Positions 57,773-64,000 of a DNA stretch of 64,000 nt are shown one piece after another. The notes under the pieces are model-generated. The model was not told where the DNA came from and made no database searches. It saw only the letters and a list, made by a program, of their open reading frames with translations. The translations under genes and the position numbers were made by a program. The first letter of the stretch is position 1; each line of letters opens with the position of its first letter. The stretch is from Dryomyza anilis (Eukaryota; Arthropoda; Insecta; Diptera; Dryomyzidae): contig OX638133.1 in the NCBI GenBank assembly GCA_951804985.1, forward strand, positions 70,810,367 through 70,874,366, given 5' to 3'.

Positions 57773-58826
57773 ATGTCCTGCTGCATGTCGGCTCTCTACG
57801 ACCTACTTCTCAAAATTAAATGATTTTTAATTTTCCGGCAATGACAAAATTGTGATTTCGTTTGTGCCAGGCAGTATTCAAAATTGTAGATATGTGGTAT
57901 TGCAGTATCATCGACGTATAATACTACTATAAAAAACGATATGTATTCCTAATCCTATTCTCGACCAACCAATAATAATGTAATTCTCACAATATTCGTT
58001 CGAAATACAGAAAGAAGATTTTAGTTTGAACCTTTAAAATCCTAGTGGTACCGTCAACCTGGGCAACCTCAAAAAAAGAAAAACAAAAAAACCGTCGAAA
58101 TCCAAGCTGAAAAAAAATTTCCGTGATCGCTGTTGTTTACCTTTGATACAAATCTCTCGAGCATAGTAAAAAAACTGTTCCACCAAAACTAAATGTCAAT
58201 TTTGATACTTTTATGCTATAGATTTCATTTTCCAAGATTTTTCGATAAAGTTTCTTGATTTTTGCTTTTAAAATTCATAAGTACAAATGCTCTTTTTTCA
58301 ATTCTAAAGTCAGTGGTTCAACAAAAACTAACTTTATAAGCTCCGAGCTTTTTAAAATTTTACAGACATGTTCTATGCCTAAAAATATTTCACAAGTATT
58401 TTTTTATAATAGTGTTTTATTCTGGCAGTTCAATAATTCAAAAATTTCGTCGATTTTCAATATACATTGCTCTTTCTAATTGTTTACTCGTTTTTAAAAC
58501 ATCTAATACAAACATAATAAAAAATGATGCTCCAAAATTTAAAAAAAAAATGGGCTTACCACCAAAATCGGGTTTAAAAATTTCGAACGATCATTTCTTA
58601 TTATGTTTGTATTAGATATTTTAAAAACGAGTAAACCATTAGGAAGAGCAATTCATTACCTTTCAAATGAGATCATATATTTCAATATTGAACTTCTAGT
58701 GCTAACGTCATTAAACTGAATTCAAAATGTTGAATTTCAACGAAATTTTTTAATGGGTAAAAATACAAAAATGGCCGATATGCAAGGTCGTAGAACAAAC
58801 ATTGTTCAAAATCGCGAGCATGTATA

Positions 58827-59640
58827 CATGCATGGAAAATCTTGTCATGCCAAAAGGGCGAATCTTTTCGTTTTTACTCTTTATTTGCGCAAGATAAAAT
58901 AGTGATGTAGAGGCATTAATTGTTTATTTTTAAAACACTTATCGATTGGCATCATTATTTAAAAATAATTTACCAAACAAATTTCTTGCAAATGATAAAA
59001 ATTCAATAAAATATTTTAAAATAATGAAGATGATCGATAGGTGCTTTAAAAACAAACAATTAATGTCTTTAACCACTATGTTATCTTAAACCAATAAAAA
59101 ATTATGACAAAAAACGAAAAGATTCGTGCTTTTGGCATGACAACATTTTAAATTTTCCGAATTCGCACTTTTGTGGCTAGAAATATCCAATAAAACCACA
59201 CACGATTTTGGCACAGTATACTTGAGGATAAACTACATAGCACCTATCGATTGGCATTATACTTAAAAATAGTTTGCCAAACATTTTTCTTCTAAATAAC
59301 AAATGGCAAATTAATGTTTGGCAACATATTTTTAAATAATGATGCCAACCGATAGGTGCTTTAAATACAAACAATTAATGCCTTTCCATCTCTATTTTAT
59401 CTAGGACAAATAATGAGTTATAGCATAAAAAACAAAAATATTTGCGTTTTGGTCAGGATATAGCCTCACAAATTTGTCCTAATCCAAAGATATTTTATAT
59501 ACGTTATAATAATTGATGAATAAACCAAAATAACAAAAAAAAAAAAAAAAAATACTAATTTTTAAAACACTTCAAACTTTAAAATGTGATTTCCCAACAT
59601 TTTTAAAAATGCACATTCGCCCCTTTGGCATGGGAGTGAC
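58827..59640. repeat. Foldback-type repeats with TCATGCCAAAAGGGCGAA core
   Basis: ATCTTGTCATGCCAAAAGGG, then CGAATCTTTTCGTTTTT near 58850, and its complement-like AAAACGAAAAGATTCGTGCT at 59112 bracket words ACCTATCGATTGGCAT and CAATTAATGCCTTT. Near 59610 CATTCGCCCCTTTGGCATG is shared with 38532. This is the same family as 37915-38349, here more decayed and rearranged. Confidence 0.65.
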
Positions 59641-61734
59641 GATATGCTATGCACCTTAGGAAAAATTGTGTAATTAATATTTATTATTCAAAATAAATTA
59701 ATTTCGTAAATAAAAATGCCATTTTTTTTGTTTAGGTTTGTTTTAAATTGAATGTGTTATATTTGGATTTATATATTATATAAAGTTGTTGATTCAATTA
59801 ACTATTTTTTTTAGTTTCATAATGCACCCTATACATGTGCGATTATATTATTTGCTGTTGTTGTTAGTTGAATATTATTGAATATAGCCATGCAATGCAG
59901 GCCATGTAATTCGTAGTTACTGTCATTATGAATTATGCGGTAACTAAGAAATACGCCTGCGCACACATAACTAATTACAATTTTACCATACATATATATT
60001 TCATAAAGTTGTTGTAACGTATATAGCGTCCGTCGCACGCTGTAGAAGTAAAACTAATCAAATACATTTTCTTATTTTGTTTTTCAAAAATACATTTTCT
60101 CTGTTTACAGATTAATACTATAATAAAGTATTTAAGATATTTTTCCAGTTTATTTAATATGCCTTCAATTTATAAGCGAAATTATAACATTTGACATAGT
60201 TCATTTTAAAAATGTTTGAAATGTATTTTGTTAGTTTTACTTTTACAGCGACAATATGCTTATTTGTATTTTTAAATATTTGAATTTGCATATATTGAAT
60301 GCCATTGGAAGAATAGCATTTTTTATTTTTAACAAATACTATTTTGTACTTTTAATTTGTGGTATTTATTTAAATTTTGTATTTTTAGTTATTTTATAAG
60401 TAGTATTATGCAAATGTTTTATTGTTTTTATACTAATTGTTGTATTGTTTTGTTATGCTTTATTTGTTGCTCTGACTATTGTGGTTAGTACATTATTTGA
60501 ATTTTGCAAATGCAAAAAGCTGCTAAAAAAAATTTAGATTTTATTTGTGGTAATGACAATGATGAAAAATATATATATAACAAGAAAACTTTTGCTGCTT
60601 TACACTGAAATTTACTTTGTTTGCATTATTTGCGTGGCTATTGTTATTTTATAAATGTTTTACATATTTACTAATAATTATAAATAAATAGTTTATTTAT
60701 GCATTTAGTAGTATATACGTTTTGTTTGTTTGTTTTTGCTTTGTACTTGTAATGATTTTAATATTTACTTTATATAGCTGTGTTGTGTTGTTTTTGTGTG
60801 TAAAATGTGTAGTTTCAGTATTTGTTGTTTGTTCTTTTAGTTGCTTAGACAATTTGTTTTTTGTTATTATTTAGTTTATTTTTGTTTGTAACTTTTATAC
60901 TATAAAGCAATGCTGCCCAATTTCACATTTATCTATTAAGTTTGTTACGGTTGCAGTAGTTACTACAGCCAGCAAACAAACAAAAAAAAAACTGTTTAGC
61001 TTATTTTTTTCAATATTTTTTTAAAATTTTTACACAACCTGTTGTAATATTTTGTTTATTTTTATTATGCCTCAAACATTTATTAATTATTACAATGAAA
61101 ACACTTAAAATTATGTTTAATGTCAAAGATGTCAAAGTTTCAAAAACTTTGCGACATCTTTTTCTCTGTGTGTGTGTTTTCAGTTATATACATAATTTAT
61201 TATATATTTTATATATAATGCATTTGTATATAAACAATTTATATACATATATGTTTATTTTATGTATATTATATGTATATATTGTATATAAGTATTGTTT
61301 TATTTTATATATATATTATAAATACTATAACTAATATATAAGCTGCACATTTAATTGAAAGTACAATGGTTGAATAGTTTTTATTTTGAATTTACATTTA
61401 ATAATTTTTGTTTAGTATTTAAATTTAAATATTTTAGTTTTATACTGCATTTTGTTTTCATGTTGCTTTATTTTTGTTTACGCAAAATTGCAATTTTTAG
61501 GTTTTTACAGCAAAACCTGTGAAAGTTGCTATTTTAAGCGTATTTTTTGTTTCAAAATGTACTCTGCAAACAGACAGCAAGGCATTTGTATTAAAATATA
61601 ATTTAAATTAATGTTTAGTAAATGCATTGCTAAATGTCTGAGAGTTTAGGTTTTTTTATTAAGTTTATTCTTGCTAAAACGCTGCGTGCCTTTGTATTCA
61701 TTGGATATATGGTAATTTGTTTATATTGCAAAAT

Positions 61735-61955
61735 ATAAATTAAAAAAGAAAAAAATCGTGTTAAAATTGAATTAAGAAGAAAACGATTTTAAAATAAAAA
61801 CTTTTTTTTTTAAATTCAAAATGCATTATTTTAAAAAATATTTATTTATATTAAAAAAAATCAAATTAAAAAAGAAAAAAATAAAATCTTGTTAAAATTG
61901 AATTAAAAAAAAACAATTTTTTAAAATTCAAAATACATTATTTCAAATTTATTTT
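61735..61955. repeat. ~125 bp diverged tandem duplication
   Basis: ATTAAAAAAGAAAAAAAT..TGTTAAAATTGAATTAA.AA.AAAACGATTTT..AAATTCAAAATGCATTATTT occurs twice head to tail (starts near 61739 and 61865) with small differences. Confidence 0.7.
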
Positions 61956-63283
61956 GAAAATAATAAAAACCGCTGATATACGAAATGAAAATAAAAAATA
62001 AATAAAACCAAAAAAATATTTAAATAAAATAATGTCTATGCAAATATTAATCATTATTTAAAACAAAAATGAATTTCAAATAAAAAAAAAAAACAACGGC
62101 AAAAGCCATGTTTTGAGACCTCATGAGCCCTTAGAAGTTTCGAACGCACGCTTTTACCACTCTCTACAAATTACGCATTTATAATGAATGCCTTACAAGG
62201 ACGTCAGCAGCAGCCTTAGCAAAAATTTAGTTTAATAGTTTTATTTAAATTAATTGTTTTGTTATTTAAATTTTATCTTTCTTGTATAAAACGCCTAAAA
62301 TTTTGACGTTCTACTTGTTTGTGACGTAGCCATTTTTATGTGTTTCTACAACTTTTTTTGTTCAATTGAGTAGCAAGAGTGTCGTATTTTGTCTGTATTA
62401 CTATATTTTTTATTTTTCAATTTGTTTCCTTCATTTTACAACACCACTCTGTCTGTTATTGCTTTTGCGTGCAATGCGCGTTTTTAATTATTTTATTTAT
62501 TTAACAATATTGTTAAATTTTTGTTTCTTTTCGTGTTTTTGAATTTTGGCGAAAAACAATGTTTTTTCTTCGTGTGTTATTTTCAAATTAATACTGTTTT
62601 CAATAATAACTTAGGGCATAGGATGTTTTGCAAGTTGCCATTTGTAATTTTTCAAAACATTAAGCTTTGCAACTTGCTAAAGAGTTTCATTTTTCTTTCT
62701 TTTTGTTATTTATATTTCTTTTAAATAATACCGCGTTAATATAATTTTATTAAATTACAACTTAATGCACTAAAAACATATGTATAAAAAATGTAATTTA
62801 TATACTTAACATATATATATAATACAAAAAATATTTAAATATATTTATAAAAAATAATAATAATAAAAACATAAAAAGTACTTGTGCACAAAAGACTGAG
62901 CTAAAAATATCTATTGCACATTTTTCTTTATTATATTTGAGTTGCTTTCAAAAACTTTAGTTGAGTTTTTTAAAACATCTACAAAACAATATAAAAAAAG
63001 TACAATTATTATCAGCTCGCAGTCTGCAGTCGTTACTAAAAAATAAATGAATGCATTTATAATATTTACAAATTGTTAATAAGTTAATTATGGCAAAGAA
63101 AAAACGTCAACACAACATAAAATCAGAAAAATTATTTATAATAATTATAAAGACAAAAATGAAAAACTAAATACATTCAGCTTTCAATTGGAATTACAAT
63201 ACAAAATGTACTTTTTTTTTAATAAGCATGCCATAAATAGGCAATAAAAATAGATTTAAAAAATAAAATGTATTTTTTTCACT

Positions 63284-63520
63284 TTAGAAAAGTAATCGGC
63301 CATAATCATTGTATTGTGTTGTCGGTAGTTTATGTTGTTGCTGCTGCGGCTGCTGCTGCTGCGGTCGTTTGTTATATGCTTGCATTTTATGCTGCTGATA
63401 CTGTTGATCCACTGTATAGAGCGGCTGATTTTGTTGCTGCTGCTGTTGTTGCCAGTGTTGCTGCTCTGGTTGCGTATAATAATAGCTCTCGAATTGCTGC
63501 TGCAGTCTAGCCTCCAAATG
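63284..63520 (-). other. In-frame 78-codon extension after UGA-C: candidate stop-codon readthrough
   Basis: Directly after the TGA at 63523-63521 the frame continues HLEARLQQQFESYYYTQPEQ, then Gln runs (near residues 20-30 and 52-60 of the extension), and ends YGRLLF followed by TAA at 63286-63284. The context UGA CAU is the type used by proven Drosophila readthrough genes. CAG/CAA repeats (opa type) lower the chance of stops and weaken the argument. Tyr-rich parts outside the Gln runs look protein-like. Confidence 0.45.
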
Positions 63521-63647
63521 TCAGACTTGCGGTTTATGCCGGCCGCCACAGACGCCGCAGGAGACGCCAACCCAGTGGCAGGCGCGCAATGGCGGATAAC
63601 ACCATAGACATGGTACGACCAGCGATAGTAATGTGAGACCAAGCCAA
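63521..63647 (-). CDS. Terminal exon of a membrane protein with a Cys/His-rich tail (partial gene)
   Basis: A minus-strand acceptor TCTATTTTTCAG at 63648 opens an exon in phase 2. The first full codons read [16 protein letters not shown], then [14 protein letters not shown] and [11 protein letters not shown], ending TGA at 63523-63521. A hydrophobic segment is followed by closely spaced Cys and His (CLWC, ACH, SCGVC), which recalls membrane-anchored zinc-knuckle tails of the LITAF/BRI3 kind, though no family is assigned. The upstream exons lie right of position 64000; no plausible exon was found in 63660-64000. TGA is followed by C, the leakiest stop context, and the same frame stays open to 63284 (see the separate entry). 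A competing minus-strand frame (63642-63256) is also open but lacks protein-like character at the acceptor end. Confidence 0.65.
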
Positions 63648-64000
63648 CTGAAAAATAGAAGAAACAACCAATTATTTTACAATTTTTTTTAATTCGCGTA
63701 TTTTAAACACGAATTTCTGGCATTTAATTTCAATTTATATGATTCAATATGATGTTTCGCATTTCATGAATTTGTTTCTCAGCATTTTTAGATATTGCGA
63801 CGTAAGATTTAATAAGTATATTGCCATTTATCTATTTTGCAACATTGCATTTATGTATTTCGGGAACGAATTTATGCACAAATTGCAGTTTAATATTTTG
63901 AATGAATTGTCAAAAACGGCATGGTAAAAATATAACTGACACATGTTCTTTCGGTTAAAGTATCTGCCGGTTAAAGGAAATTTAAATTACAAGCAGATAT

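Larger units (their letters stand above)
57773..63283. other. Gene-free stretch; right part T-rich, possible long 3' UTR
   Basis: No coding region is supported. From about 59700 the plus strand is low-complexity TTTGTTTGTTTTTG and TATATA sequence without clear transposon ends. It lies directly downstream of the minus-strand terminal exon at 63284-63647, so part may be an AU-rich 3' UTR. No single polyadenylation signal can be chosen, as many AATAAA words occur. Confidence 0.45.

Noticed and set aside
63256..63642. 128-residue alternative minus-strand frame over the terminal exon
   Set aside because: It shares the exon with the [16 protein letters not shown] frame, but lacks hydrophobic or Cys-pair order, is Ser/Asn-rich from the shifted CAG repeats, and does not look like a natural protein end.

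Overview
The window reads as nuclear DNA of a higher (cyclorrhaphan) fly that is not Drosophila melanogaster. It is strongly AT-rich, genes are split by GT-AG introns, and coding exons are islands in long tracts of decayed and nested transposons. Several genes are recognisable orthologues of Drosophila genes: Pgi, lines, crossbronx, the UPF0598 gene (CG30010 type), NDUFB4 and Trs31. A tRNA-derived SINE and many foldback elements are interspersed. Species cannot be fixed from sequence alone.

Layout. 1-6.1 kb: only the first coding exon of Pgi (minus strand, 6003-6136); the rest of Pgi lies beyond the left edge, so most of this stretch is a >6 kb intron full of repeats. 6.1-12 kb: Pgi/lin divergent interval with a decayed ~240 bp satellite, a TA-flanked MITE, a 180 bp foldback, and a probable lin leader exon carrying an upstream ORF. 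12.2-15.3 kb: intact single-exon coding region of lines. 15.9-20.6 kb: tandem repeats and nested elements. 20.7-25.1 kb: a four-exon minus-strand gene for an unrecognised two-span membrane protein (453 aa), with a possible intron-retention isoform (282 aa). 25.1-34.8 kb: no gene seen, repeats and a three-level transposon nest. 34.8-40.7 kb: a three-exon plus-strand gene for an unrecognised 302 aa multi-span protein with a repeat-filled intron. 41.2-43 kb: long inverted repeat with a Harbinger-like MITE inside. 44-45.4 kb: four-exon minus gene for a 253 aa protein with a SPATA22/RPA2-like C-terminal half. 45.6-48.1 kb: a 2.1 kb element inserted in a DINE/Helentron-like repeat. 50-55.5 kb: compact housekeeping cluster, crossbronx (+), UPF0598 (-), NDUFB4 (+), Trs31 (-). 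56.7 kb: one tRNA-Ile(AAT). 57-63.3 kb: repeats and a T-rich tract. 63.3-63.65 kb: the last exon of a minus-strand membrane-protein gene that ends in UGA-C followed by a 78-codon open extension, a stop-codon readthrough candidate.

The genes do not form one pathway. The housekeeping cluster covers vesicle trafficking (Trs31; crossbronx is an FTS-type E2 variant), mitochondria (NDUFB4, probably UPF0598) and glycolysis (Pgi); lin is a developmental regulator. The most interesting leads are the UGA-C readthrough exon, the SPATA22-like protein, and a set of DNA elements sharing CCCA...TGGG ends with 2-3 bp target duplications, nested in one another.
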